This document shows positions 1 to 7,481 of a stretch of DNA of 25,120 nucleotides, one piece after another. The notes below the pieces were generated by a model. It searched no databases. It had not been told where the DNA came from and saw only the letters and a program-made list of their open reading frames with translations. The translations under genes and the position numbers were made by a program. Source of the DNA: UBA3775 sp051877895 (GTDB lineage: Bacteria; Bacillota; Clostridia; Lachnospirales; Lachnospiraceae); the NCBI GenBank assembly GCA_051877895.1, contig JBJEJI010000004.1:1-25120 (forward strand). The letters run 5' to 3'. Position 1 is the stretch's first letter. Every line of letters begins with the position of its first letter.

Positions 1-41
1 AAGGAGCCTGCAGGCGCTAAAATTTCTACTTTATGCTTCAT
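1..41 (-). CDS. U32 family peptidase, N-terminal fragment (runs off the window)
   Basis: Only the first 13 codons are inside the window. They read MKHKVEILAPAGS, and the ILAPAGS motif is the usual opening of U32 peptidases (YrrO/YegQ-like, collagenase-type). The ATG overlaps the zapA stop codon by one base (TAATG), so translation is probably coupled to zapA. A U32 gene directly after zapA is a common order in Clostridia. The call rests on this short motif and on context; the rest of the gene lies outside the window. Confidence 0.65.
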   Translation of the reverse strand, partial: MKHKVEILAPAGS

Positions 42-574
42 TATCTCTTACCGGTTCTTCTCTTAAGTGCTTCCAGTTCTTCCTTACACTTAAGTGCATT
101 TTTCTGCTCTTCAGCAAGACTGTTCTTTAATGCTTCATTTTCTGTTTCCAGTCTGACACATTTTTTTTGTTCCTCTACCAACTCATTTCTCTCTTCAACA
201 AGTTTATTTTGTGCTTCGGACAATCTGTTTTTGTAGGCTTCTTTTACCTCAGCAAGCTGTTTCTGAAGTTCAATAATGTCGTGCTTCAGATTAAAAATCT
301 CTGTTTCCTGAGTGTCACGTTCTTCGGTAATGTTTTTGAGCTGCTCTTTAAGCTTAAAATAATCATCCGCAAGATTAATCTGCATAAGAACAATTTTTGT
401 TTCAGAGTCCATTGCCCTGTAGCCGTCAAGACTTTTCAGCTCTGCATACTTACCATTCAGGTAGGAGGCGATTTTCTGTAGGTACTCCTCACTCTCATAC
501 CCACTCAAATTGTAACGTTTTCCAGCAATAATTACTTCCGCATCAGTTTTTGTTTTCACCGATTTATCCTCCAT
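41..574 (-). CDS. zapA: Cell division protein ZapA with long coiled-coil tail
   Basis: Predicted FtsZ-associated protein of 177 aa that would bundle FtsZ filaments at the division ring. Residues about 10-95 fit the ZapA fold: a short beta region (EVIIAGKRYNLSG), then a helix with the typical LMQINLADDYFKLK segment. Residues about 75-172 are almost entirely charged heptad-like coiled coil rich in E, K, L and N, ending in a basic RRTGKR. ZapA proteins are usually about 90-130 aa, so the tail is long, which is frequent in Clostridia. It starts 21 nt after the ruvB stop with only a weak purine-rich ribosome site (GAAAAG), and its stop overlaps the next start. It is most likely the third gene of a ruvA-ruvB-zapA transcript. 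Confidence 0.85.
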   Translation of the reverse strand: MEDKSVKTKTDAEVIIAGKRYNLSGYESEEYLQKIASYLNGKYAELKSLDGYRAMDSETKIVLMQINLADDYFKLKEQLKNITEERDTQETEIFNLKHDIIELQKQLAEVKEAYKNRLSEAQNKLVEERNELVEEQKKCVRLETENEALKNSLAEEQKNALKCKEELEALKRRTGKR

Positions 575-595
575 CTATCTTTTCACAGCCTTATT

Positions 596-1597
596 CTATG
601 AAATAATATGTTCTAAACCCAAATGGGTATATGCTTCTTGTGTTACCATTCTTCCTCTTGGAGTCCTGACAATGAGACCATTCTGAACCAGATAAGGTTC
701 ATACACTTCTTCAACAGTCTCCGATTCTTCTCCGATTGTAACCGCAACTGCGTCTAAACCTACAGGTCCTCCCCCAAACTTTTCAATCATGGTTTTAAGT
801 ATTGCCCTGTCAATATTATCAAGTCCCAGCTTATCTACGTCCAGTAAATCCAGTGCGAATCTGGCTACTTCTTCTGTAATGTCACCGGCATATTTTATCT
901 GAGCGAAATCCCTGACTCTGCGAAGCAGTCTGTTTGCAAGTCTTGGTGTTCCTCTGCTTCGTCTTGCGATTTCAACTGCTCCCTTGTTATCAATATTTAC
1001 ATTTAAAACCTTTGCACTGTTTTTAATAATGGTAGTAAGTTCCTCTATGGTGTAAAACTCCATACGGCTTACAACTCCAAATCTGTCACGAAGCGGTGCT
1101 GTCAGCATACCTGCTCTTGTGGTAGCTCCTACCAAAGTAAATTTAGGAAGATTAAGTCTCACCGACTTACTTGCCGGTCCGCGACCGATTACGATGTCAA
1201 TGACGAAATCCTCCATGGCAGGGTAAAGCAATTCTTCCACCTGTCTGTTTAATCTGTGTATTTCATCTATAAATAGGATGTCTCCCTCAGACAGATTATT
1301 TAGTATTGCTGCCATATCTCCGGGTTTTTCAATTGCCGGACCGGCGGTGGTTTTAATGTTAACACCCATTTCATTAGCAATGATGCCGGCCAAAGTAGTT
1401 TTTCCAAGTCCCGGAGGTCCGAAAAAAAGAACATGATCCAAGGGTTCTTTTCTTAACTTTGCCGCTTCAATATAGACCTTGAGGTTTTCTTTAACTTTTT
1501 CCTGCCCAATGTAATCCGTAAGCATGTGTGGACGAAGAGAACGTTCTACAACCTTGTCTTCTTCCATAGCCTCAGACGTAATAATTCTACGCGCCAT
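596..1597 (-). CDS. ruvB: Holliday junction branch migration ATPase RuvB
   Basis: AAA+ motor that drives branch migration of Holliday junctions together with RuvA, acting in recombinational repair in the cytoplasm. The 333-aa product shows Walker A GPPGLGKT, Walker B ILFIDEIHRL, sensor 1 VGATTRAG, the RGTPRLANRLLRRVRDFA sensor 2 region, and a C-terminal winged helix ending in GRMVTQEAYTHLG. The length is normal for RuvB. An ATG four codons upstream at 1609 lacks a Shine-Dalgarno sequence, whereas GGAGA at 1603-1607 lies correctly spaced before the ATG at 1597, so the inner start is preferred. It follows ruvA with a short gap, the classical ruvAB order. Confidence 0.96.
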   Translation of the reverse strand: MARRIITSEAMEEDKVVERSLRPHMLTDYIGQEKVKENLKVYIEAAKLRKEPLDHVLFFGPPGLGKTTLAGIIANEMGVNIKTTAGPAIEKPGDMAAILNNLSEGDILFIDEIHRLNRQVEELLYPAMEDFVIDIVIGRGPASKSVRLNLPKFTLVGATTRAGMLTAPLRDRFGVVSRMEFYTIEELTTIIKNSAKVLNVNIDNKGAVEIARRSRGTPRLANRLLRRVRDFAQIKYAGDITEEVARFALDLLDVDKLGLDNIDRAILKTMIEKFGGGPVGLDAVAVTIGEESETVEEVYEPYLVQNGLIVRTPRGRMVTQEAYTHLGLEHIIS

Positions 1598-1621
1598 TAT
1601 CTTCTCCATTAACCATACGTT

Positions 1622-2239
1622 TTACAACAAATATTTTAAGCTGGCGCTGAGCACGGAATCAACCGTAGACAGCTCATTGATCTGCACCTTCTGTACTGCC
1701 TGCATACTCTCCGTTCTGCTGTACCCAAGTGCAACAAGCGCCATGACCGCATCTTCTTTTACGGTTCCCATGTTCATGTCAGAGGATGCTGCTTCTGTCT
1801 TTGTGTTTTCAAGCTTCTTTTCAAAAGCATCCTCCAATGTAATTCTATCCTTTAAATCAAGAATGATTCTTTCTGCCGTTTTCTTACCGACGCCCTGAGC
1901 CTTAGCAATTGTTTTTGCATCCTCACTCAGTACTGCAAAGCGGAGACTGTCCGTATCAATGGAAGAAAGAATGGTTTGAGCTCCTTTTGGTCCAATACCA
2001 TTAACTGTAATCAGCATTTTAAACATGTCAAGATCATCTTTTGACAGGAAACCATAAAGAGAGATTCCTGCATTCTCACTAACAGAGAGCATTGTATATA
2101 AAGTAATTTCACTTCCAATAGGAGGTAACTTATCTGTATCAGTCAGAGTAATCATTACTTCATAGCCCACGCCGTTACACGAAACCACTGCCACTCCCGG
2201 AGATGAATATTTAAGAACACCCTCTAAAAATGCAATCAT
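1622..2239 (-). CDS. ruvA: Holliday junction DNA helicase subunit RuvA
   Basis: RuvA tetramers bind the four-way junction and load RuvB rings. The 205-aa protein has the usual three parts: an N-terminal OB fold (MIAFLEGVL through about residue 65), a central pair of helix-hairpin-helix motifs (TVNGIGPKGAQTIL and AQGVGKKTAERIILDL), and a C-terminal RuvB-contacting domain containing AVMALVALGYS, joined by a flexible linker near residues 140-155. It starts behind a strong GGAGGAG ribosome site at the head of the operon. A promoter with an extended -10 element lies about 110 nt upstream. Confidence 0.96.
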   Translation of the reverse strand: MIAFLEGVLKYSSPGVAVVSCNGVGYEVMITLTDTDKLPPIGSEITLYTMLSVSENAGISLYGFLSKDDLDMFKMLITVNGIGPKGAQTILSSIDTDSLRFAVLSEDAKTIAKAQGVGKKTAERIILDLKDRITLEDAFEKKLENTKTEAASSDMNMGTVKEDAVMALVALGYSRTESMQAVQKVQINELSTVDSVLSASLKYLL

Positions 2240-2351
2240 TGCTCCTCCAAAGCCCCTTGAGGCATATCATGTTTGTCTTTTTATTGCAGCCGGGCGGTCA
2301 AAATTCAAAATCATCCGCACCACTACCCATAAAAACAATTAGTTTGCCGAT

Positions 2352-2360
2352 ATTATACCA
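2352..2360 (-). promoter_or_regulatory. Extended -10 promoter of the ruvAB-zapA operon
   Basis: Reading the minus strand there is TGGTATAAT, a perfect -10 hexamer with the TGn extension. The -35 at 17 bp (TTCCAT) is poor, which fits an extended -10 promoter. It would give a leader of about 105 nt before ruvA. The 313-nt gap at 2240-2552 otherwise holds only the opposing promoter at 2427-2456 and A/T tracts; no small gene or RNA was recognised. No LexA-type operator was recognised. Confidence 0.55.
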
Positions 2361-2426
2361 CATGTTGTGAAAAAATGGAACACCATACACAACTTTTAGC
2401 AAAAAAAGTTTTTTTGAGCAAAAGAC

Positions 2427-2456
2427 TTGTCCTATTGGCTTTTTATATAGTATACT
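2427..2456 (+). promoter_or_regulatory. Sigma-A promoter for the YprB-like nuclease gene
   Basis: TTGTCC at 2427-2432 and TATACT at 2451-2456 are separated by 18 bp on the plus strand, about 97 nt upstream of the ATG at 2553. It is divergent from the ruvAB promoter. Confidence 0.45.
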
Positions 2457-2552
2457 TTTGTTCATATAAAGTTCAACACAGTAAAAGTATAAAAGGAATT
2501 TGTTGCTCATCCTTTGCATAAAAGCAATGGTTACAGCAACCGGAATTAATTT

Positions 2553-3665
2553 ATGAAAACAATAACAAAAGAGTTTCCAAGAGGAGAAATATACCCGGTT
2601 GAAAGTCTGACAAAAGGTTATACACCCATACTGTTTGATATTGAAACAACAGGTCTGAAAGCAGAAACCAGCTACCTGTATTTGATTGGAGCACTGGAAA
2701 TCAAACGTGACCGCCTCAATTTTATTCAGTGGTTTGCAGAAAAACCTTCTGAAGAACTTGAAGTTCTGGATCGTTTTCTTGCATGGTTGCCGGACAAAGC
2801 CTGCCTCATTCATTTTAACGGCAGAGGTTTCGATGTTCCGTATCTGTGTAAAAAATGCAGACAGTACGACATACCCGCAAGGCTGTCACAAATGCCAAAT
2901 ATAGACTTATACCGCTCTTTTTCTCCTTTAAAAGATTATTTTCAGATGGCAAGCCGTCGATTAGTGGCATACGAACAGCTTATTGGTCTAAACCGGGAAG
3001 ACTGTTATAACGGCGGAGAACTGATTGATGTTTATAAGGAATATATCGGAAAGTCCAAATTTGACGGAGAAAGTGCCGAAAAACTTCTGAACATGCTTCT
3101 TCTTCACAACGAAGAAGATATTTCAGACATGGTGCCTGTATTAAGTCTCTTTTCTTATACGGATTTGTTTTCCGGAAACTTTGAAAGTTACAACATAAAT
3201 CATAAGTTTAATGATGATGCCGGTAATGACTGCTCGTCCGGAACACTCACCATTACATTGCAGGCATTTCATTCCTATCCTTTGAAGCATGAAAAAATTC
3301 TTGCTACTATGCCGTGCATTGAAAACATCATAGTAAAAACTCATGGCGATACTGCCGAAATACAAATTCCTGTTATCAAGGAACGTCTGAGACATTTTTA
3401 TGATGATTTCAAAAACTACTATTATCTTCCTGCCGAGGACACTGCTGTACACAAAAGTGTTGCATCCTGTGTGGATTCTGAACACAGAATTTCCGCTACC
3501 AAAGCAACAGCATATACCTGGGCAACCGGACAATTCATTCCTCAAATCAGTAAAGCAATTAAACCGGATTTTAAACGGGAACTATGTGACCCGGTTTCTT
3601 TCATACCAATAGATAGTCTGAAAAAAGAAGATAATCTGAGGATGTACATACGTGGATTGTTCTAA
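2553..3665 (+). CDS. YprB-like RNase H-fold exonuclease domain protein
   Basis: Predicted DEDD-type 3'-5' exonuclease of the YprB/RNase_H_2 family, 370 aa, cytoplasmic. The first acidic motif is FDIETTGL at about residues 29-36, the second is HFNGRGFDVP near 87-96, and the last is HNEEDISDM near 191-199; these match the D-E, D and D positions of the family. After about residue 205 comes a tail of roughly 165 aa that I cannot assign. The ATG at 2553 has only a weak ribosome site (CCGGA), so the exact start is less sure. The thioesterase gene follows after 57 nt with no terminator between, so the two are probably co-transcribed. The substrate is unknown. Confidence 0.82.
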   Translation: MKTITKEFPRGEIYPVESLTKGYTPILFDIETTGLKAETSYLYLIGALEIKRDRLNFIQWFAEKPSEELEVLDRFLAWLPDKACLIHFNGRGFDVPYLCKKCRQYDIPARLSQMPNIDLYRSFSPLKDYFQMASRRLVAYEQLIGLNREDCYNGGELIDVYKEYIGKSKFDGESAEKLLNMLLLHNEEDISDMVPVLSLFSYTDLFSGNFESYNINHKFNDDAGNDCSSGTLTITLQAFHSYPLKHEKILATMPCIENIIVKTHGDTAEIQIPVIKERLRHFYDDFKNYYYLPAEDTAVHKSVASCVDSEHRISATKATAYTWATGQFIPQISKAIKPDFKRELCDPVSFIPIDSLKKEDNLRMYIRGLF

Positions 3666-3722
3666 TAATGTAAAAACCAAGGTTTATTATTTCATAACAT
3701 TAAAGATTAAAGAGGGAAAAAC

Positions 3723-4124
3723 ATGAATCTATATCATCACAAAGTACAATACTACGAAACAGATAAAATGGGAATTGTCCACCACTCCAACTATATCAGA
3801 TGGATGGAAGAAGCCAGAGTTGATTTTTTAGAACAGCTGGGAATCGGCTTTGACAAGCTTGAGGCTATGGGAATCATCTCGCCCGTGGTTGCCGTAGAAG
3901 GCCGTTACAGGTATGTAACCACTTTTCCGGAAAGCATTACCATTTCCGTTGTAATCGAAGAATTCAAGGGTGTAAAATTAAAATTGAAATACACAATGAC
4001 CAATGCCGGTCAAACTGTGGTTTTCGAGGGATATTCCGAGCATTGCTTCCAGAACAGAAACGGAAAAATCATTAATTTGAAAAAGGAATTTCCGGAAGTA
4101 TTTAGTCAATTAACCGAACAATAA
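3723..4124 (+). CDS. Hotdog-fold acyl-CoA thioesterase (YbgC/4-hydroxybenzoyl-CoA type)
   Basis: Small 133-aa hotdog enzyme expected to hydrolyse acyl-CoA or acyl-ACP thioesters. The N-terminal block has the family signature YYETDKMGIVHHSNYIRWMEEAR, quoted here as two pieces: YYETDKMGIVHHSNY then IRWMEEAR. It contains the conserved Asp (TD) and the GIVHHSNY helix start. The PVVAVEGRYRYVTTFPESI strand region also fits. Ribosome site AGAGGG lies about 6 nt before the ATG. It is the second gene after the YprB-like nuclease and ends in a strong hairpin terminator. No neighbour indicates the substrate. Confidence 0.88.
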   Translation: MNLYHHKVQYYETDKMGIVHHSNYIRWMEEARVDFLEQLGIGFDKLEAMGIISPVVAVEGRYRYVTTFPESITISVVIEEFKGVKLKLKYTMTNAGQTVVFEGYSEHCFQNRNGKIINLKKEFPEVFSQLTEQ

Positions 4125-4125
4125 A

Positions 4126-4164
4126 GAAAAAGACAGTCCGAATCAATTTCGGTCTGTCTTTTTT
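4126..4164. terminator. Bidirectional terminator between convergent genes
   Basis: An arm of AAAAAGACAG-T-CCGA pairs with TCGG-T-CTGTCTTTTTT across the loop ATCAATT, with a single T-T mismatch. A tracts on one side and T tracts on the other allow it to serve both the thioesterase gene (plus) and the BFD-like gene (minus). Confidence 0.85.
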
Positions 4165-4171
4165 ACTTTGA

Positions 4172-4366
4172 TTACATGTGCATAATATTTGAAATAGTAT
4201 CTAATATATCATTATAACAACCACCGCAACCTGTTGAACAAGCCGTTTCTTCCTGAACCTTTCTGAAGGCTTCAAGGACATCACTCATGTTTGTTCCTTC
4301 GTGAAGCGCATTCTCTACATCACTATAGGTAACATGCTTGCAATGACAAATTTCATAATTTTCCAT
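4172..4366 (-). CDS. BFD-like [2Fe-2S]-binding protein
   Basis: 64-aa stand-alone BFD/NifU-middle-type domain. The cluster ligands visible are the CHC motif at residues 7-9 and Cys47/Cys50 in CSTGCGGC, so the pattern is C-x-C, 37 residues, C-x2-C; Cys43 is an additional cysteine. Proteins of this fold bind a [2Fe-2S] cluster and pass electrons, for example to bacterioferritin or within oxidoreductases. It starts behind AAAGGAG and has its own extended -10 promoter. The partner is not evident; no bacterioferritin or oxidoreductase is adjacent. Confidence 0.82.
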   Translation of the reverse strand: MENYEICHCKHVTYSDVENALHEGTNMSDVLEAFRKVQEETACSTGCGGCYNDILDTISNIMHM

Positions 4367-4426
4367 ATGACGAATCTCCTTTCAATACAATTTTAAAGAT
4401 GCATTCCATCTTTTTAGATTTACTCC

Positions 4427-4455
4427 ATTATAACAGTATATCGGCTGTTTGGACA
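4427..4455 (-). promoter_or_regulatory. Promoter of the BFD-like gene
   Basis: The minus strand carries TGTTATAAT (extended -10, hexamer at 4427-4432) with a weak -35 TGTCCA 17 bp upstream. The leader would be about 55 nt. Confidence 0.5.
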
Positions 4456-4479
4456 GTCCCTATTTATATTTTTTAGAGC

Positions 4480-4607
4480 AAAAAGTCCGTTTGCGGACTC
4501 CGGCGTCTTGTACGGTCGCGAAAGCGACTTCTACCTTATACGCACAAGTGTGCTTCCTCGCGGAGCTTTTTTTATTGTAAGGTAACAAAGGTTCCCATAC
4601 AATAAAA
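4480..4607. repeat. Composite palindromic intergenic repeat element (copy 1)
   Basis: This gene-free element contains a chain of hairpins: AGTCCG/CGGACT with loop TTTG (4484-4499), GTCGC/GCGAC with GAAA tetraloop (4515-4528), GCAC/GTGC with AAGT loop (4542-4553), then GCGGAGC followed by seven T, and a final 10-bp inverted repeat TTTTATTGTA (4570-4579) and TACAATAAAA (4598-4607). Its first 55 nt match 7271-7325 at 40 of 55 positions, and its last part matches 12542-12590. No transposase or reading frame is present. It resembles REP/MITE-like palindromic elements. It occupies most of the gap between the BFD-like gene and rpmF. Confidence 0.7.
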
Positions 4608-4640
4608 ATAAAGGTTGTACAGCTTGCTGTACAACCTTTT
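4601..4640 (-). terminator. rpmF terminator
   Basis: AAAGGTTGTACA pairs perfectly with TGTACAACCTTT around the loop GCTTGC. The minus strand then runs into ATTTTTATT. It lies 10 nt after the rpmF stop, and its T-rich tail is shared with the right arm of the repeat element. Confidence 0.85.
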
Positions 4641-4650
4641 AAAGACTTAA

Positions 4651-4836
4651 TTAATCTTCTGTAGCGATGATTTCACGCTTGTTGTATGAACCACAAGCTT
4701 TACATACTCTATGAGGCATCATGAGTGCGCCACATTTACTACATTTAACAAGAGCAGGTGCAGTCATCTTCCACTGAGCACGGCGACTGTCTCTTCTTGC
4801 TTTAGAATGTTTATTCTTTGGACAAATAGCTCCCAT
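4651..4836 (-). CDS. rpmF: 50S ribosomal protein L32
   Basis: 61-aa structural protein of the large ribosomal subunit. The MGAICPKNKHSKARRDSRRA start and the zinc-ribbon cysteines CSKCG and CKACG (C-x2-C ... C-x2-C) identify L32 of the zinc-binding type. The frame is open 17 codons further upstream, but GGAGGTG directly precedes the ATG at 4836, so the short form is correct. It has a perfect-consensus promoter of its own downstream of ackA. The DUF177/YceD gene that often precedes rpmF is not present here. Confidence 0.96.
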   Translation of the reverse strand: MGAICPKNKHSKARRDSRRAQWKMTAPALVKCSKCGALMMPHRVCKACGSYNKREIIATED

Positions 4837-4893
4837 CTTCACACCTCCTAAATTATTTTTGCAAACCCTACTTGTTCGCAAACGCATGATACG

Positions 4894-4922
4894 ATTATAT
4901 TATAACCAAAAAAATTTGTCAA
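4894..4922 (-). promoter_or_regulatory. Consensus sigma-A promoter of rpmF
   Basis: TTGACA (4917-4922), a 17-bp spacer and TATAAT (4894-4899) on the minus strand match the consensus at all positions. Such a strong promoter fits a ribosomal protein gene. Only a weak A/T hairpin separates it from ackA. Confidence 0.85.
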
Positions 4923-4994
4923 CAACTATTTTTGCCAACAAACAAAGTTTTTATTCTTTGTTTTTCAGCATATTGTTACATAAGCCAAAAAGGA

Positions 4995-6191
4995 TTACTT
5001 TCCTTCTACCAAGGCAGTGGTCTCACATGCAATAGCATATTCCTCATTAGTAGGAATCACAAGAACCTTAACTTTGGAATCAGGTGTAGAAATAACAACT
5101 TCCTCACCTCTGATTTTATTCTTTTCTTCATCAATGTTAATACCAAGGTAACCGAAATGCTCGCACACAAGTCTTCTGACCTTACCATCATTTTCTCCTA
5201 CGCCTGCTGTAAATGCAATAGCATCAACACCATTCATGGCTGCTGCATATGCACCAACATATTTTGCAACTCTGTAGCAGAAAACATCAACAGCTTCTTT
5301 TGCAAGTTCATTACCGTCATTTGCAGCTGCATCAAGATCACGGAAATCGGAGGAAACTCCGGACATACCATAAACACCGGATTTCTTGTTAAGAACAGTC
5401 ATAACTTCTTCAAGAGAAAGATTTTCTTTCTTAGCAACAAATTCCATGATTGCAGGATCGATATCTCCGGAACGTGTACCCATTACAAGACCTTCAAGCG
5501 GTGTAAGTCCCATAGAGGTATCCACTGATTTTCCATTCAATACTGCTGAAATTGACGCACCATTACCCAAATGACATACGATAACCTTGCTGTTGTCCGG
5601 ATCAAGTCCTGCAACATCAATTGTTCTCTTGCTTACATAGCTGTGAGATGTTCCATGGAAACCATAACGGCGAACCTTATATTTTTCATAGTATTCATGA
5701 GGAAGTCCGTAAAGATATGCTTCTTTAGGCATTGTCTGATGAAATGCGGTATCAAACACTGCAACTTCAGGAACAGATGGCATAAGTGAACGGCATGCAT
5801 CGATTCCTATGAGATTTGCAGGGTTATGAAGAGGTGCCAAATCATTACAATCTTCAATAGCCTTAATTACTTCATCAGTGATAACAACGGAAGAAGCAAA
5901 TGTTTCTCCTCCGTGCACCACTCTGTGACCCACTGCACCAATTTCATCAAGAGATGCAATTACTCCATACTCAGGATTAGTGAGTGCTGCAAGCACATTA
6001 CCAACAGCCACCTTATGATCAGGAAGCGGATCATCAAAAACAAGCTTTTCTCCACCTGCCGGCTTGTAGTTTAATCTTCCATCAATACCAATTCTCTCAC
6101 AAAGGCCTGACACAAGTGCTTCACCTGTTTCGGAATCAATGAGCTGATATTTTAATGAACTGCTTCCGCAGTTAATAACCAAAACTTTCAT
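4995..6191 (-). CDS. ackA: Acetate kinase
   Basis: Converts acetyl phosphate and ADP to acetate and ATP, the final energy-yielding step of acetate fermentation. The 398-aa protein is full length and starts MKVLVINCGSSSLK, the first phosphate-binding motif of the ASKHA fold. Other motifs are GHRVVHGG, the catalytic-region FDTAFHQTMP, YGFHGTSH, CHLGNGAS, MGTRSGDIDP and FTAGVGEN. An ATG four codons upstream is unlikely because GGAGG lies inside that extension, 5 nt before the ATG at 6191. It follows pta after 34 nt and is almost certainly expressed from the pta promoter. Confidence 0.97.
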   Translation of the reverse strand: MKVLVINCGSSSLKYQLIDSETGEALVSGLCERIGIDGRLNYKPAGGEKLVFDDPLPDHKVAVGNVLAALTNPEYGVIASLDEIGAVGHRVVHGGETFASSVVITDEVIKAIEDCNDLAPLHNPANLIGIDACRSLMPSVPEVAVFDTAFHQTMPKEAYLYGLPHEYYEKYKVRRYGFHGTSHSYVSKRTIDVAGLDPDNSKVIVCHLGNGASISAVLNGKSVDTSMGLTPLEGLVMGTRSGDIDPAIMEFVAKKENLSLEEVMTVLNKKSGVYGMSGVSSDFRDLDAAANDGNELAKEAVDVFCYRVAKYVGAYAAAMNGVDAIAFTAGVGENDGKVRRLVCEHFGYLGINIDEEKNKIRGEEVVISTPDSKVKVLVIPTNEEYAIACETTALVEGK

Positions 6192-6225
6192 TTTTACCTC
6201 CATTATTAAATTGTCTTTCCCTATT

Positions 6226-7215
6226 TTACTGCGCCTGAACAGCAGTAATTGCTACAACACCTACAATATCATCTGCGGAGCAGCCACGGCTAAGGTCATT
6301 TACAGGTTTTGCAATACCCTGTGTTACAGGACCATAAGCTTCTGCTTTTGCAAGTCTCTGAACAAGCTTGTAACCGATATTACCTGCATCAAGGTCAGGG
6401 AAAATAAGCACGTTAGCCTGTCCTGCTACATCAGAACCAGGTGCCTTGCTTGCTGCAACGGAAGGAACCATTGCTGCATCTGCCTGAAGCTCACCATCAA
6501 TAGCAAGGTCAGGGCGAAGCTCTTTTGCAATTCTGGTAGCCTCTACAACCTTATCAACGTCAGCATGCTTTGCACTGCCCTTTGTGGAATGGCTAAGCAT
6601 TGCAACCTTAGGTTCTTTTCCTGTTAACAAGCGGAAGGATTCCGCAGAAGAAACAGCAATTGCTGCCAGTTTTTCAGGATCAGGATTCTGTTCAAGACCA
6701 CAGTCGCCAAATACGAAAATACCATCTTCGCCATATTCACAATCCGGAACAACCATAAGGAAGAAAGCTGATACAAGCTTTGTGCCCGGTTTTGTTTTAA
6801 CAATCTGAAGTGATGGACGAAGTGTGTTGGCTGTAGAGTGACATGCACCGGAAACAACACCGTCAGCCGCATTCATTTTTACCATCATGCATGCATAATA
6901 CATGAAATCCGTTGTAAGAAGCTTTCTTGCTTCCTCCGGTGTCATTCCTTTTGCTTTACGGAGTTCAGCAAGTGCTTCTGTGTAAGCATCAAGTTCAGGA
7001 GCAGTGAGAGGATTAATAATCTTAATTCCTTCTGTGTTTACTCCCTGCGCAAATTCTGCAACATACTCATCTGTTGCAAGAACAATAACGTCAGCAATAT
7101 CCTCCTTAACTACTGTTGCAGCAGCCTCCCAGGTTCTGCGGTCCATTCCCTCAGGAAGAACGATGGTTTTTTTGCAGGCCTTAGCTCTGGCCTTAATAGA
7201 ATCAATAAATGCCAT
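6226..7215 (-). CDS. pta: Phosphate acetyltransferase
   Basis: Converts acetyl-CoA and phosphate to acetyl phosphate and CoA, feeding AckA. The 329-aa protein starts MAFIDSIKARAKACKKTIVLPEG, quoted as MAFIDSIKARAKACK then KTIVLPEG, and shows the family motifs GACHSTANTLRP, FGDCGLEQNPDPEKLA, MLSHSTKGSAKH, DGELQADAA and VLIFPDLDAGNIGYKL. This is the short Pta form without an N-terminal DRTGG region. The frame extends 14 codons upstream, but GGGAGA at 7225-7230 serves the ATG at 7215. It has a strong promoter and a leader of about 120 nt that contains a repeat-derived segment. Confidence 0.96.
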   Translation of the reverse strand: MAFIDSIKARAKACKKTIVLPEGMDRRTWEAAATVVKEDIADVIVLATDEYVAEFAQGVNTEGIKIINPLTAPELDAYTEALAELRKAKGMTPEEARKLLTTDFMYYACMMVKMNAADGVVSGACHSTANTLRPSLQIVKTKPGTKLVSAFFLMVVPDCEYGEDGIFVFGDCGLEQNPDPEKLAAIAVSSAESFRLLTGKEPKVAMLSHSTKGSAKHADVDKVVEATRIAKELRPDLAIDGELQADAAMVPSVAASKAPGSDVAGQANVLIFPDLDAGNIGYKLVQRLAKAEAYGPVTQGIAKPVNDLSRGCSADDIVGVVAITAVQAQ

Positions 7216-7270
7216 GAGAAAATATCTCCCTTTCATATATTTTGGTAAACTACCCAATAAAATTCATAAC

Positions 7271-7325
7271 AAAGAGTCCGCTTGTGGATTCTCGCGCCTA
7301 ATGCAGTCGCAAAATCGACATTTAC
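7271..7325. repeat. Partial copy of the composite repeat in the pta leader
   Basis: These 55 nt align without gaps to 4480-4534 with 40 identities. The first hairpin is AGTCCG-CTTG-TGGATT, where both stem changes (C to T) keep pairing as G-U. The second, GTCGC-AAAA-TCGAC, keeps four of its five pairs. The right half of the element is absent. It lies between the pta promoter and pta, so it would be transcribed in antisense orientation in the pta leader. Confidence 0.65.
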
Positions 7326-7343
7326 AAATAATCGACAAAATAC

Positions 7344-7372
7344 ATTATACTCCTGTATTTTCTTAATGGCAA
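7344..7372 (-). promoter_or_regulatory. Promoter of the pta-ackA operon
   Basis: TTGCCA (7367-7372), 17 bp, TATAAT (7344-7349) on the minus strand; eleven of twelve consensus positions match. The transcript would start near 7337. Confidence 0.75.
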
Positions 7373-7416
7373 GTACATTAAAAAAGAAATTGGGTATTTT
7401 CCACATATGAAATTCA

Positions 7417-7422
7417 TATAAT
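7417..7422 (+). promoter_or_regulatory. Probable -10 element for the P-type ATPase gene
   Basis: A perfect TATAAT on the plus strand lies 60 nt upstream of the ATPase ATG. The sequence at the -35 position (TATTTT) is poor, so an activator or a different register is possible. Confidence 0.35.
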
Positions 7423-7481
7423 CACTTAGAAGTTTTATGCACCTCACGGAGTAAATTCAGGTTAAGGAAAGGATACATATA

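Noticed and set aside
2298..2813. 171-codon minus-strand reading frame
   Set aside because: Antisense to the YprB-like gene, Cys/Phe-rich shadow composition, and it covers two promoters.
4480..4607. Repeat element considered as an insertion sequence
   Set aside because: Too short, no transposase frame and no clear target duplication; kept as a non-coding palindromic repeat.
4940..4963. AAACAAAG / CTTTGTTT hairpin as an ackA terminator
   Set aside because: All-A/T stem of 8 bp apart from one G-C and one C-G pair, and no T run follows on the minus strand; possible but too weak to call.
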